Origin: Aliarcobacter sp.
GTDB taxonomy: Bacteria; Campylobacterota; Campylobacteria; Campylobacterales; Arcobacteraceae
Length of the DNA: 64,000 bases
NCBI GenBank assembly: GCA_028689025.1
Contig: JAQTXA010000018.1
Span: 1-64,000, forward strand
Direction of reading: 5' to 3'
Positions 9,002 through 16,783 of the stretch are shown piece by piece. The notes below the pieces were generated by a model, which did not search any database, was not told the DNA's origin, and saw nothing but the letters and a program-made list of their open reading frames with translations. The stretch's first letter is position 1. Each line of letters begins with the position of its first letter. A program made the translations under genes and the position numbers.

Positions 9002-9097
9002 ATGAATAAAACTACATCACAAATATTTCTAGGTCTAGTTATGCTAAAACTATCTTTACTAATCGTTATTGTAGCTTCAGTGTTTAGTGATTTGTAA
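9002..9097 (+). CDS. 31-residue single-span membrane peptide
   Basis: ATG 9002 follows AAAGGA (about 8990-8995) by 6-7 bases and opens MNKTTSQIFLGLVMLKLSLL, with one hydrophobic span (about residues 8-28) and a short polar tail. A longer in-frame version from 8900 overlaps the HTH gene and lacks a ribosome site, so I prefer the short form. There is no recognisable family. It could be a genuine small membrane protein or a chance frame. Confidence 0.4.
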   Translation: MNKTTSQIFLGLVMLKLSLLIVIVASVFSDL

Positions 9098-9185
9098 AAA
9101 AAGGAGCTAGCACATTTTTTATATTTCTTTGTCCATCTAAAACATAAAACTTGATTTCGACTATCTTCATCTACTTTTTTACTAA

Positions 9186-9240
9186 TATTAACTAGAATAC
9201 AAAAAAATACCAATCAAATCGATAATTAAAGAGGGAAAAA
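9186..9240 (+). promoter_or_regulatory. promoter/leader, copy 2 of a duplicated upstream block
   Basis: TATTAACTAGAATACAAAAA and TACCAATCAAATCGATAATT match the block at 8217-8258. TAGAAT would be the -10. This copy continues into a better ribosome site (AGAGGG) before ATG 9241. Confidence 0.45.
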
Positions 9241-9708
9241 ATGATAGTTGAAATACCAGGAAGAGAATCTTTTGAGATAAAAAATGTTGTTTTTGATTAC
9301 AATGGCACAGTTGCCATTGATGGGAAATTAATTGAGGGAATTTCTGAGAGTATAAATGAACTCTCAAATAGTTTTAATTTCTATGTAATCACAGCAGATA
9401 CTTATGGCACTGTAAAAAAAGAGTTACAAAATACAAAGTGTGAGGTAATTGTAATTCCTAATTCACAACAAGATATTAGCAAGTTAGATTTTGTAAAAAA
9501 CTTAGGTTCTCAATATACTTTAAGTGTGGGAAATGGTCGAAATGATAAATTGATGTTAAAAGAGACAGTTTTAGGTATAGCAATTTTACAAGATGAGGGG
9601 CTTTGTACTGAAACATTATTAAACTCAGATATTTTAGTAAAATCTATTTTTGATGTTTTTGCTTTCTTAAAAGATTCAAATAGATTAATAGCAACTCTTC
9701 GAAACTAA
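9241..9708 (+). CDS. HAD-family hydrolase (soluble P-type ATPase-like)
   Basis: A 155-residue HAD-superfamily protein lacking membrane segments. Motif I is DYNGT (Asp19 the likely nucleophile; Tyr-Asn replaces the usual Leu/Lys-Asp/Thr), motif II is VITADT and motif IV is VGNGRNDKLML, the form seen in the small 'soluble P-type ATPase' group (COG4087-like), remembered here from family patterns. The substrate is unknown; a small phosphatase is likely. It is preceded by a duplicated promoter block and followed 21 bases later by a RidA-family gene, probably co-transcribed. Confidence 0.85.
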   Translation: MIVEIPGRESFEIKNVVFDYNGTVAIDGKLIEGISESINELSNSFNFYVITADTYGTVKKELQNTKCEVIVIPNSQQDISKLDFVKNLGSQYTLSVGNGRNDKLMLKETVLGIAILQDEGLCTETLLNSDILVKSIFDVFAFLKDSNRLIATLRN

Positions 9709-9729
9709 ATTTTAAAAGGAAAATTATAA

Positions 9730-10095
9730 ATGAAAATCCATAGAATTAACCCATGTAAAAGATGGTCAGATATTACTGTTTTTAATGGAATAGCAACTTT
9801 TACAGAAGTGGCAGATTCAGATACAAGTGCAGATATTAATGGTCAAGTTCAACAAATATTTGAACAAGCGGAAGCCTCACTTGCTTTGATTGATAGTGAT
9901 AAAACACGAATTTTAGCGGTTACTATTTATATAACAGATTTTGCAAACTTTGATGGTTTAAATGAAATTTGGGATTCATGGTTTCTTGATGGAACTGCAC
10001 CAAGTAGAGCTTGTGTAAAAGCTGAATTAGTAGACCCAAATTTATTGGTTGAAATGACATTCACTGCAGCTGCTGGTGAGAAATACCAATCATAA
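9730..10095 (+). CDS. RidA/YjgF/YER057c family protein
   Basis: A 121-residue RidA-fold protein. The family hydrolyses reactive enamine/imine intermediates or related compounds as a trimer. Typical features are the N-terminal strand pair (WSDITVFNGIATFTEVAD), the VQQIFEQAEASL helix, RILAVTIYITDFANFDGLNEIWDSWF, and the closing SRACVKAELVDPNLLVEMTFTAA with the conserved Arg in the APSRACV segment. It probably belongs to a YjgF subgroup rather than to canonical RidA. AAAAGGAAAA precedes the ATG; the upstream HAD gene is 21 bases away. Confidence 0.88.
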   Translation: MKIHRINPCKRWSDITVFNGIATFTEVADSDTSADINGQVQQIFEQAEASLALIDSDKTRILAVTIYITDFANFDGLNEIWDSWFLDGTAPSRACVKAELVDPNLLVEMTFTAAAGEKYQS

Positions 10096-10202
10096 TTATA
10101 AATTCAAGAGAAGCTTTTCTTAAATTCCTCAATTTTTATCATATAATGTAAACCATAAACAATAACTATCATCTTTCTTTTAACTACAACTTAAGAAATT
10201 GC

Positions 10203-10271
10203 GGGGATACTTTACAAGTATCCTGTCCCTGAAACTACGGGCTTATCAAACATACTTAAGGAATGTAGCCC
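10203..10271 (+). other. structured leader before the pseudouridine synthase gene
   Basis: GGATACTT (10205-10212) and AAGTATCC (10216-10223) form an 8-bp hairpin around TAC, with an outer GGG/CCC that could extend it. GGGCT (10239-10243) can pair with AGCCC (10267-10271), which abuts the ATG and would enclose the AAGGA ribosome site (10258-10262). This suggests translational control, but no known riboswitch class fits. Confidence 0.35.
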
Positions 10272-10841
10272 ATGAATATAACAACAAACGATTCTCAAAT
10301 ACTCTTAGCACTTAACAAACCTAAGGGATATTTAGTCACAAGATCTGATGACCTTGGGCGAAAAACTGTTTACAATCTTTTACCTGATTGGCTTTTTCAA
10401 GATGGCTGGATGCCTATTGGGCGCCTTGATTTAGAATCAAAAGGGCTTTTATTATTCACAAGAGATGGAAAAATAAATGATGCTTTAACAAAACCGGGAA
10501 ATTGCATTAAAATATATGAAGTTTGGGTTAGAGGTTATGTCACAGATGAACATATTTTAGAAGCTAAAAAAGGTGTAGAAAGTATTCATGGAATACTGAA
10601 AGCAAAAGTAGAAAAAATAGGAAATGGGGGAGCAAAAACAAAACTTAGAGTTGAACTAGAAGAGGGCAAAAATCGCCATATTCGCAGACTTTTTGGAGCA
10701 TTAAAAGACCCAAAATTTGGAACACCATTAAAAGTTTTGGATTTGAACCGAGTTAGTATTGGCAGTTTTAAGCCCAATATTGAAATAGGTAAATGGCGTT
10801 ATCTTTCAATTGATGAAGAGAAAATGCTAATTAAAAATTAG
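10272..10841 (+). CDS. RsuA/RluE-family pseudouridine synthase
   Basis: A 189-residue enzyme that isomerises a uridine in rRNA. Motif I is LNKPKGYLVT (about residues 13-22), the catalytic aspartate lies in IGRLDLESKGLLLFT, motif III is YEVWVRG, and the RNA-contact motif is LEEGKNRHIRRLFGAL. No N-terminal S4 domain is present, as in RluE and unlike RsuA/RluB. Which rRNA position it modifies cannot be told from the sequence. A second RluE-like enzyme lies at 18464-19093. A structured leader precedes the start. Confidence 0.88.
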   Translation: MNITTNDSQILLALNKPKGYLVTRSDDLGRKTVYNLLPDWLFQDGWMPIGRLDLESKGLLLFTRDGKINDALTKPGNCIKIYEVWVRGYVTDEHILEAKKGVESIHGILKAKVEKIGNGGAKTKLRVELEEGKNRHIRRLFGALKDPKFGTPLKVLDLNRVSIGSFKPNIEIGKWRYLSIDEEKMLIKN

Positions 10842-10932
10842 AAGCAATACAAGTCGTCTAAGCTCTTTATGTTACAATACTTTTTTTAAAATGGTTGTAA
10901 TTAAATAGGAGTTTAAAATTAAAATAATAAAT

Positions 10933-11706
10933 GTGATTTCTAATCAAGATAGATTAAATCTAATTCGAACTTTTTGTGATGATGATTTAGAAAATGAAGT
11001 TGAAAATGTTTTGAAAAATATTTTAGAAAATGGCTCTTATGAATTAAAATCAATGATAAAACTTTTTGATTTAATGGATAATTCACTTGATAGTGATTTA
11101 CAAGCTCCTTATACAATTGGAAATAGAACAATCGAAGTTATTAATACTTGCGAACAACTGCAAGAGGCAATGAACACAATCCAGTTAGCTCCTTTTATAG
11201 GCTTTGATAGTGAACAAAAACCAACATTTAAAAAAGGTCAAGCAGATAACGGTGTTTGCCTTATTCAACTAGCTACGAAAGATAAATGTTATCTTATTCA
11301 AACTAAACAAATCAAAAATCTAAAACCACTTATAAACTTTTTGGAAGATGACAAAATAATAAAAGTAGGCACGGGATTAAAAGGCGATAATGTAGCACTT
11401 TTTAGACAATTTAATTTAAGACTAAAATCAACAATTGACCTTGAAGATATATTCAAAAAACTCTCATCAAAAAACCAAATAGGCGCTAGAAAAGCAGCTT
11501 CAATAATTTTAAATGAGAAATTACAAAAATCAAAAAATATGTCAAGATCAAATTGGGAAAATGAAGAACTAACTTCAGGACAAATCAAATACGCTTCCGA
11601 AGATGCAACTGTCGTATATGATGTAATGAATAAAATCCTAGAACAATATCCATTTGCTATGAAAATGATGCCAATGTTTTTTCAATTACAGTACTCTCAA
11701 GAATAA
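10933..11706 (+). CDS. DEDDy 3'-5' exonuclease (RNase D-like)
   Basis: A 257-residue protein with a 3'-5' exonuclease domain (about 66-250). The DEDDy residues are visible as FDSEQ (Exo I, D-x-E), the D in VGTGLKGDNVALF (Exo II) and the YASEDATVVYD helix (Exo III, Y-x3-D). The N-terminal 60 residues are acidic and helical; there is no HRDC domain. The listed start is GTG 10933, which lacks a ribosome site. AGGAG at about 10907-10911 is instead placed for an in-frame ATT at 10918 (MKIINVISNQ...), making an unusual start codon plausible. The function is probably RNA or DNA end processing. Confidence 0.83.
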   Translation: MISNQDRLNLIRTFCDDDLENEVENVLKNILENGSYELKSMIKLFDLMDNSLDSDLQAPYTIGNRTIEVINTCEQLQEAMNTIQLAPFIGFDSEQKPTFKKGQADNGVCLIQLATKDKCYLIQTKQIKNLKPLINFLEDDKIIKVGTGLKGDNVALFRQFNLRLKSTIDLEDIFKKLSSKNQIGARKAASIILNEKLQKSKNMSRSNWENEELTSGQIKYASEDATVVYDVMNKILEQYPFAMKMMPMFFQLQYSQE

Positions 11707-11738
11707 AAAATATTATAGTTTAAAGCATAATCTCTCCT

Positions 11739-14258
11739 ATGAAAAACTTACCTATTTATGATGTCTTAGAAGATATTAAAACCACACTTAATAATAACTC
11801 AACACTTATCCTAGAAGCACCACCAGGTGCAGGGAAAAGTACTGTTGTACCTATTTCTTTGCTCAATGAATTTTGGCTTGGAAATAAAATCATCATTATG
11901 CTTGAACCTCGCAGAGTTGCTGCTCGAATGGTTACTGTTCAAATGGCAAAGTTACTAGGTGAAGAAGTAGGGCAAAGTGTAGGTTATCAAGTTAAGATGG
12001 AGAGCTGTTATTCAAAACAGACAAAACTATTAGTTGTAACAGAAGCAATACTTGTACGTAAACTTCAAAGTGACCAAGCTTTGGAAGATGTGGCAATGGT
12101 AATTTTTGATGAATTCCACGAACGAAGTATTCATACTGATTTATCCCTTGCACTTTGTCTTCAAGTGCAAGAACTTTTACGGGGTGATTTAAAACTTTTG
12201 ATTATGTCTGCAACACTTGATTCAAAAGAGCTAACAAATTTTTTAGGTGAAGTTCCAGTTATAAACTCAAAAGGTAAAATATATGATGTTGAAAATATCT
12301 ATCTTGAAACAAATATAAAACAACCAGATATTAAAAGCATAAATACACTTCTTTTAAATATTACACTTAAATCTATAAAAGAGGATGAGGGTGATATTTT
12401 GGTTTTTTTAGCAGGCTCACGTGAGATACAAAAACTTCAAGCTTTACTTGAAGAGAGTTTAAAAGAAAAAAATATTGAAATACTTCCTTTGTATTCATCA
12501 CTTAGCAAAGAAAAACAAGACAAATCAATCAGTAAATCAAATAAAAGAAAGATAATACTCTCTACAAATATCGCACAAACATCTTTGACTATTGAGGGTG
12601 TAAAAGTTGTGATTGATTCAGGCTTAGAAAAAGTATCACGTTACAACTACTCAAATGCAATGAACCATTTAGAACTATCATTTATATCAAATGATTCTGC
12701 AATCCAAAGAGCAGGGCGAGCAGGACGTTTAAGTAATGGAAAATGTTACAAACTTTGGCACAAAAGTAAGATACTGCAAGAGACAAGCAAAGCTGAGATA
12801 TTAAGAACCGATTTAAGTTCATTTTTTTTAGACTTAGCTCTTTGGGGATATGAAGATATAAAAGAGTTTAAGTTTTTAAATTATCCACAAGAAGAGGTAC
12901 AAAATAGCACAAATTTAGTACTTCACGAACTTCAAATGCTAAATGAAGATAATCAAATAACAAACTTTGGTAAAAAATCCCTAACTCTTGGCGTTCATCC
13001 ACGATTTGCTTTTATGATATTACGAGCAAATGAGTTAGGTTTTGCCTATGAAGCTTGTCTTTTATCTGCCATGTTAAGTGAAAAAGATATATTTAAAAAT
13101 ATGAGTTTTAATTGTGATATATATTCTAGGTTTTTACACTTGTATGAAAAAGATTTTGATAGTGCATATATAAATTCACATCTCGCAAAAACTGTGTTAA
13201 AACAAGCAGAATTCTTTTATGGAAAATTAAAAAATATTGAAGCTATTATCAAAACAACACAAAAGATAAATGAAGAAATTTTGAGTATTTTACTTCTTTT
13301 AGCATATCCCGATAGATTAGCAAAACAAAGAGGAAAAAATGACACTAAATATAAACTAAGCAACGGTAAAGGCGCTATTTTAAATATAGAAGATAGTTTA
13401 TTTAATGAAGAGTTTTTAGTAATTGCAAATCTAAACGCACATACAAAAGACTCATATATAAATCAAGCCATAAAGATTTCTTTGCAGACAATAGAAAAAG
13501 AGTTTGAATCATATATCCAAAAAAAAGAGTCAATCACTTACAACAAAGAAAACAAAAAATTTGACATAAAAGAGCACTATTATTTCTATGCCCTTGAGTT
13601 ATATTCAAGAGCAATATCAAATGATGCTAAACACGACTTTTCAAAACTTCTTTTAGAGTTGATAAAAAAAGAGGGCTTGGAACTTTTAACTTGGAGCAAA
13701 AAAGCCATAGAACTACAAAATAGGGTGAATTTTATAAATGAAAATATGAATAATGATTTCCCAACATTCACAAACGAAGCTTTATTAGATACACTAGAAC
13801 TTTGGCTAGAACCATATTTACAAAATATAACAACAGTAAAAGAGCTTGAAGCCTTAGATATTTACACTATTTTACTAGGAATAATCCCTTGGGAAAAACA
13901 ACAACTTTTAGAAACTCTAGCACCAGATAGTATAAAAGTTCCAAGTGGCTCAAATATAAATATCGATTATTCAAACCCCAAAAATCCTACCTTAGCAGTA
14001 AAAATCCAAGAAATGTTTGGACTAAGCGTTACTCCAAAAATACTAAATAACACCATCGCCTTACAAATACATCTTCTAAGCCCAGCTTTAAGACCAATAC
14101 AAATAACAAACGATTTAAAAAGCTTCTGGGAAAACTCATACGATGAGGTAAGAAAAGAGCTGTTTTCAAAGTATAAAAAACACTATTGGCCTACAAATCA
14201 TTTTGAGGCGGTTGCTACTAATAAGACTAAGAAAAATATGATGAAGGGTGATTTGTAG
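11739..14258 (+). CDS. hrpB: ATP-dependent helicase HrpB
   Basis: An 839-residue DEAH-type helicase. RecA domain 1 contains Walker A APPGAGKST (27-35) and motif II DEFH (124-127), followed by SAT (motif III, in LLIMSATLD). RecA domain 2 has STNIAQTSLTIEGV and the motif VI QRAGRAGR. The helical HA2-like region follows, and the HrpB-specific C-terminal domain is recognisable (LSPALRPIQITNDLKSFWEN, then KHYWP). The length matches the family (about 800-850). The biological role of HrpB is poorly defined. It begins 32 bases after the exonuclease gene; the two may form one RNA-metabolism unit. Confidence 0.92.
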   Translation: MKNLPIYDVLEDIKTTLNNNSTLILEAPPGAGKSTVVPISLLNEFWLGNKIIIMLEPRRVAARMVTVQMAKLLGEEVGQSVGYQVKMESCYSKQTKLLVVTEAILVRKLQSDQALEDVAMVIFDEFHERSIHTDLSLALCLQVQELLRGDLKLLIMSATLDSKELTNFLGEVPVINSKGKIYDVENIYLETNIKQPDIKSINTLLLNITLKSIKEDEGDILVFLAGSREIQKLQALLEESLKEKNIEILPLYSSLSKEKQDKSISKSNKRKIILSTNIAQTSLTIEGVKVVIDSGLEKVSRYNYSNAMNHLELSFISNDSAIQRAGRAGRLSNGKCYKLWHKSKILQETSKAEILRTDLSSFFLDLALWGYEDIKEFKFLNYPQEEVQNSTNLVLHELQMLNEDNQITNFGKKSLTLGVHPRFAFMILRANELGFAYEACLLSAMLSEKDIFKNMSFNCDIYSRFLHLYEKDFDSAYINSHLAKTVLKQAEFFYGKLKNIEAIIKTTQKINEEILSILLLLAYPDRLAKQRGKNDTKYKLSNGKGAILNIEDSLFNEEFLVIANLNAHTKDSYINQAIKISLQTIEKEFESYIQKKESITYNKENKKFDIKEHYYFYALELYSRAISNDAKHDFSKLLLELIKKEGLELLTWSKKAIELQNRVNFINENMNNDFPTFTNEALLDTLELWLEPYLQNITTVKELEALDIYTILLGIIPWEKQQLLETLAPDSIKVPSGSNINIDYSNPKNPTLAVKIQEMFGLSVTPKILNNTIALQIHLLSPALRPIQITNDLKSFWENSYDEVRKELFSKYKKHYWPTNHFEAVATNKTKKNMMKGDL

Positions 14259-14325
14259 AGGAAAAATATAAGTAAGTTTCCTTTTATCAATTTTTAAATA
14301 GATTAAAGAAATAAAACAAACGAAT

Positions 14326-14374
14326 AAAGGGGACAGGCAACTTTAAATTAATAAAAAAGTTGCCTGTCCCCTTT
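14326..14374. repeat. perfect 19-bp inverted repeat, GGGGACAGGCA type
   Basis: AAAGGGGACAGGCAACTTT (14326-14344) is the exact reverse complement of 14356-14374, with an 11-base loop. GGGGACAGGCA-type palindromes are dispersed in many bacterial genomes and are often linked to REP-associated (IS200-like) transposases (from memory). It marks the left edge of the accessory island, and partial copies occur at 8150, 17901-17968 and probably 19092. It may also terminate hrpB transcription (CTTTT follows). Confidence 0.85.
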
Positions 14375-14375
14375 T

Positions 14376-14477
14376 ATCTTGTTGCGTTCAAACAATACTG
14401 ACGTAAATGAGTTTTTCGATACAGGTGTTTTTATAGGTAAAACCCCAGCAATTAGCGAAACTATTAATATATCTTGA
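14376..14477 (+). pseudogene. probable 3' coding remnant of an unidentified gene
   Basis: Directly after the palindrome one frame reads RSNNTDVNEFFDTGVFIGK and continues TPAISETINIS before a stop at 14475-14477. The residue composition is protein-like but there is no start codon or ribosome site. It looks like the tail of a gene cut by the palindrome insertion or by a deletion. The remaining intergenic DNA to 14546 shows nothing recognisable. The source family is unknown. Confidence 0.3.
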
Positions 14478-14546
14478 CTTTGAACATAACAATGGCGGTT
14501 TTTTCTCAACTGTGACAATAAGTTTTAAATAACAGGTTATTTCTCG

Positions 14547-14590
14547 TATAATAGTAATTAAATAAAAATAGTAATATAAAGGAAATTATC
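14547..14590 (+). promoter_or_regulatory. promoter of the TIR / SLOG-patatin operon
   Basis: TATAAT at 14547-14552 is a consensus -10 preceded by CG and a T-rich stretch. Transcription would begin near 14559, giving a leader of about 32 bases that ends in AAAGGAAA, well placed for ATG 14591. Confidence 0.6.
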
Positions 14591-15088
14591 ATGGCACGTC
14601 AAGCATTTTACAGCTTTCATTATAAACCAGACAATTGGAGGGCTTCTCAAGTAAGAACAATGGGTCTCTTAGAAGGAAACAAGCCTGCTGCGGACAACGA
14701 TTGGGAAACAATTGAAAAAGGTGGAGATAAAGCCATCCAAGAATGGATAGATAATCAAATGAAAGGAAGATCTGTTCTTATTGTCCTTATTGGAGAAAAT
14801 ACAGCTGGAAGAAAATGGATAAATTATGAAATAATAAAAGCATGGAATGATAAGAAAGGTGTACTTGGAATCCATATTCATAATTTAAAAGATAGTAAGA
14901 ACAATCAATGTAATAAAGGCTCAAACCCCTTTACAAACATCAAAGTAGGTGACAAACCATTAGATGAGATAGTTAAAACATATGATCCTTCATACACAAC
15001 AAGTACATATGTTTATAGCCATATAAAAGAAAACCTTTCTGATTGGATTGAAACAGCCATTGAGATTAGAAATAAATATAAACAATAG
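14591..15088 (+). CDS. stand-alone TIR-domain protein, ThsB (Thoeris)-like
   Basis: A 165-residue protein consisting of one TIR-like (MTH538/DUF1863-type) domain. Strand 1 is RQAFYSFHYKPD (3-14); the WRASQVRTMGLLEGN and AADNDWETI segments follow; GRSVLIVLIGENTAGRKW (59-76) is the central strand and loop; and WINYEI carries Glu80, which by position is the likely catalytic glutamate of NAD-cleaving TIRs. GVLGIHIHNLKD follows. In Thoeris systems ThsB proteins of this type sense phage and convert NAD+ into a cyclic ADP-ribose signal. The next gene starts 8 bases downstream and has a SLOG domain, the known reader of such signals, which supports a signalling pair. The phage-sensing role is inferred. 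Confidence 0.85.
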   Translation: MARQAFYSFHYKPDNWRASQVRTMGLLEGNKPAADNDWETIEKGGDKAIQEWIDNQMKGRSVLIVLIGENTAGRKWINYEIIKAWNDKKGVLGIHIHNLKDSKNNQCNKGSNPFTNIKVGDKPLDEIVKTYDPSYTTSTYVYSHIKENLSDWIETAIEIRNKYKQ

Positions 15089-15096
15089 GAAAAAGC

Positions 15097-16722
15097 ATGG
15101 AACGTCGTCTACCTCTACTTGGAGTAAGAGTGCATCTTTCTGGTTCTGTTCCTGATAGATTGTCTGAAGATAAACGAAAAGATATCTATCTATTTGTGCA
15201 AAAACTTGCAAGCAAGGTATTTAGTGAGGGAGGAACTATTATTCATGGTAGTCACCCTACGTTATCAGCTCCATTAGAAGATGCTGCAAGGAAGTTTATA
15301 GATGCAGGTGGGAAGAAAGATTCTCTCACATTAGTTCGTGCTCAAAAGTTTGCAATAAAAGATGAACATTTAAAAGAGATTGAATGTCAACGTGAATATG
15401 CTGTGGTACAAATTACACCCGGATCCAAAGAAAATGAACAAGAAAGTTTAGTTCCAATGAGAGAGTGGATGGCAGAACGTTCTGATGTTATCATTTGCTT
15501 TGGTGGAAAATGGTGGGATGAGAATAAATCACGTGCAGGCGTACCAGAAGAGCTTGACACCACATTGGCACTTGGAAAGCCTGCTTTTGTTATTCCTCAA
15601 TTTGGTGGTGCGATGGCAGGCTATGTAGAAGATGACGGTTCTTTATTGTCTCGCTTACATAATGGACTCTCTCATAAGAAAAATCTTGAAATAGCAGAAA
15701 TAACATCTTCTGTAGATATCGTAAATAGTATTGTCAATCAGTTAAAACTTTTACCTCTTGTACGTAATAATATATCTAGTGGACGAAATTTTCGTATTTT
15801 AGTCTTAGATGGTGGAGGTCTTCGAGGTACCTTTACAGCATCAGTACTTGCAAAATGGGATGATATGCTTAAAAAAGGAGGTGGGAATGAACTTGTTAAA
15901 CATTTTGATCTTGTTGCAGGTACCTCTACTGGAGCTATTCTTGCAATAGGACTTGGACTTGGGTTAACACCACTTAAAATGCTAGAGTTCTATCGACATG
16001 AAGGTCCAAAAATTTTTCCAAAAAATAGAAAAATGCGACATTGGATAAATTCAAAACATGATTCAAAAACACTTCGTGAGATATTAGAATCAGTACTTGG
16101 AAAGGAAACACTTATTGATAATTCATGTTGTAGACTAGTTATTCCTACTGTACGTGCAACGCATGGCGAAACTGAAGTTATTACGACTTCACATACTGAA
16201 GATAGAACAGGGTTTCATAATATTACAGCCGTCGATGCAGCACTAGCCTCTTCGGCTGCACCTACCTATTTTGATGAGGCTATTATTGGTACAGATATTG
16301 CAGTAGAACAATACTTGGATGGTGGTATTTGGGCTAATAATCCAATACTTCCGGCCTTAGCTGAAGCTGTGCGATATTTAAATATTCCATTAGATAGAAT
16401 TGATGTCTTGAGTGTTGGAACAATGGGTAACGAGTCTGATTTTACGAAATCACTTGGAAAAGGCAAAGCAGGATGGGCACCAGAAAGTGCTGATCTCTTT
16501 TTCTCTGCCCAAGAACATGCTGCATCCATAATGGCAGAAAGTTTTCTAGGACCTGCTCATCATTTACGCGTTAATCAACAAACACCAAGTGAAATTAAGT
16601 TGGATGATATAGAAGCTATTGAAGATATGGCCTCAAGGGGAAGTAGAGTAGGAATAGACACTTTTAGTGCCGTTCGATCACGATTTTTAGATGGTATTTA
16701 TGTTCCAGATTGGCGAGAGTAA
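15097..16722 (+). CDS. SLOG-domain / patatin-like phospholipase fusion, putative TIR-signal effector
   Basis: A 541-residue two-domain protein. The N-terminal half (about 5-220) is Rossmann-like and SLOG-type: VHLSGSVPD (12-20), GGTIIHGSHPT (45-55), then SDVIICFGGKW (129-139) and GVPEEL with GKPAFVIPQFGG (148-171). The C-terminal half (230-541) is a patatin phospholipase: oxyanion motif DGGGLRG (238-244), nucleophile elbow GTSTG with Ser277, and catalytic Asp408 in DGG (408-410), so both dyad residues are present. Of 31 arginines, 21 are CGN by my count, against nearly all AGA in neighbours such as guaA, implying recent transfer. By analogy with Thoeris ThsA, the SLOG domain should bind the signal made by the adjacent TIR and release lipase activity on the membrane. 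Confidence 0.87.
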   Translation: MERRLPLLGVRVHLSGSVPDRLSEDKRKDIYLFVQKLASKVFSEGGTIIHGSHPTLSAPLEDAARKFIDAGGKKDSLTLVRAQKFAIKDEHLKEIECQREYAVVQITPGSKENEQESLVPMREWMAERSDVIICFGGKWWDENKSRAGVPEELDTTLALGKPAFVIPQFGGAMAGYVEDDGSLLSRLHNGLSHKKNLEIAEITSSVDIVNSIVNQLKLLPLVRNNISSGRNFRILVLDGGGLRGTFTASVLAKWDDMLKKGGGNELVKHFDLVAGTSTGAILAIGLGLGLTPLKMLEFYRHEGPKIFPKNRKMRHWINSKHDSKTLREILESVLGKETLIDNSCCRLVIPTVRATHGETEVITTSHTEDRTGFHNITAVDAALASSAAPTYFDEAIIGTDIAVEQYLDGGIWANNPILPALAEAVRYLNIPLDRIDVLSVGTMGNESDFTKSLGKGKAGWAPESADLFFSAQEHAASIMAESFLGPAHHLRVNQQTPSEIKLDDIEAIEDMASRGSRVGIDTFSAVRSRFLDGIYVPDWRE

Positions 16723-16783
16723 TAAAAAGTATACGCATTAAGAACATTTTGAATGTAGTATTAAAAATTCTGGGGATTTTTTT

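Noticed and set aside
15097..15760. N-terminal domain as nucleoside 2-deoxyribosyltransferase
   Set aside because: The Rossmann pattern is shared, but the GGTIIHGSHPT and GVPEEL...GKPAFVIPQFGG arrangement and TIR linkage favour SLOG.
14591..16722. Reading the pair as classical CBASS (patatin effector CapV)
   Set aside because: No CD-NTase (cGAS-like) gene is adjacent; the signal-making partner is a TIR protein and the sensor is SLOG-type, so a TIR-NAD pathway fits better.
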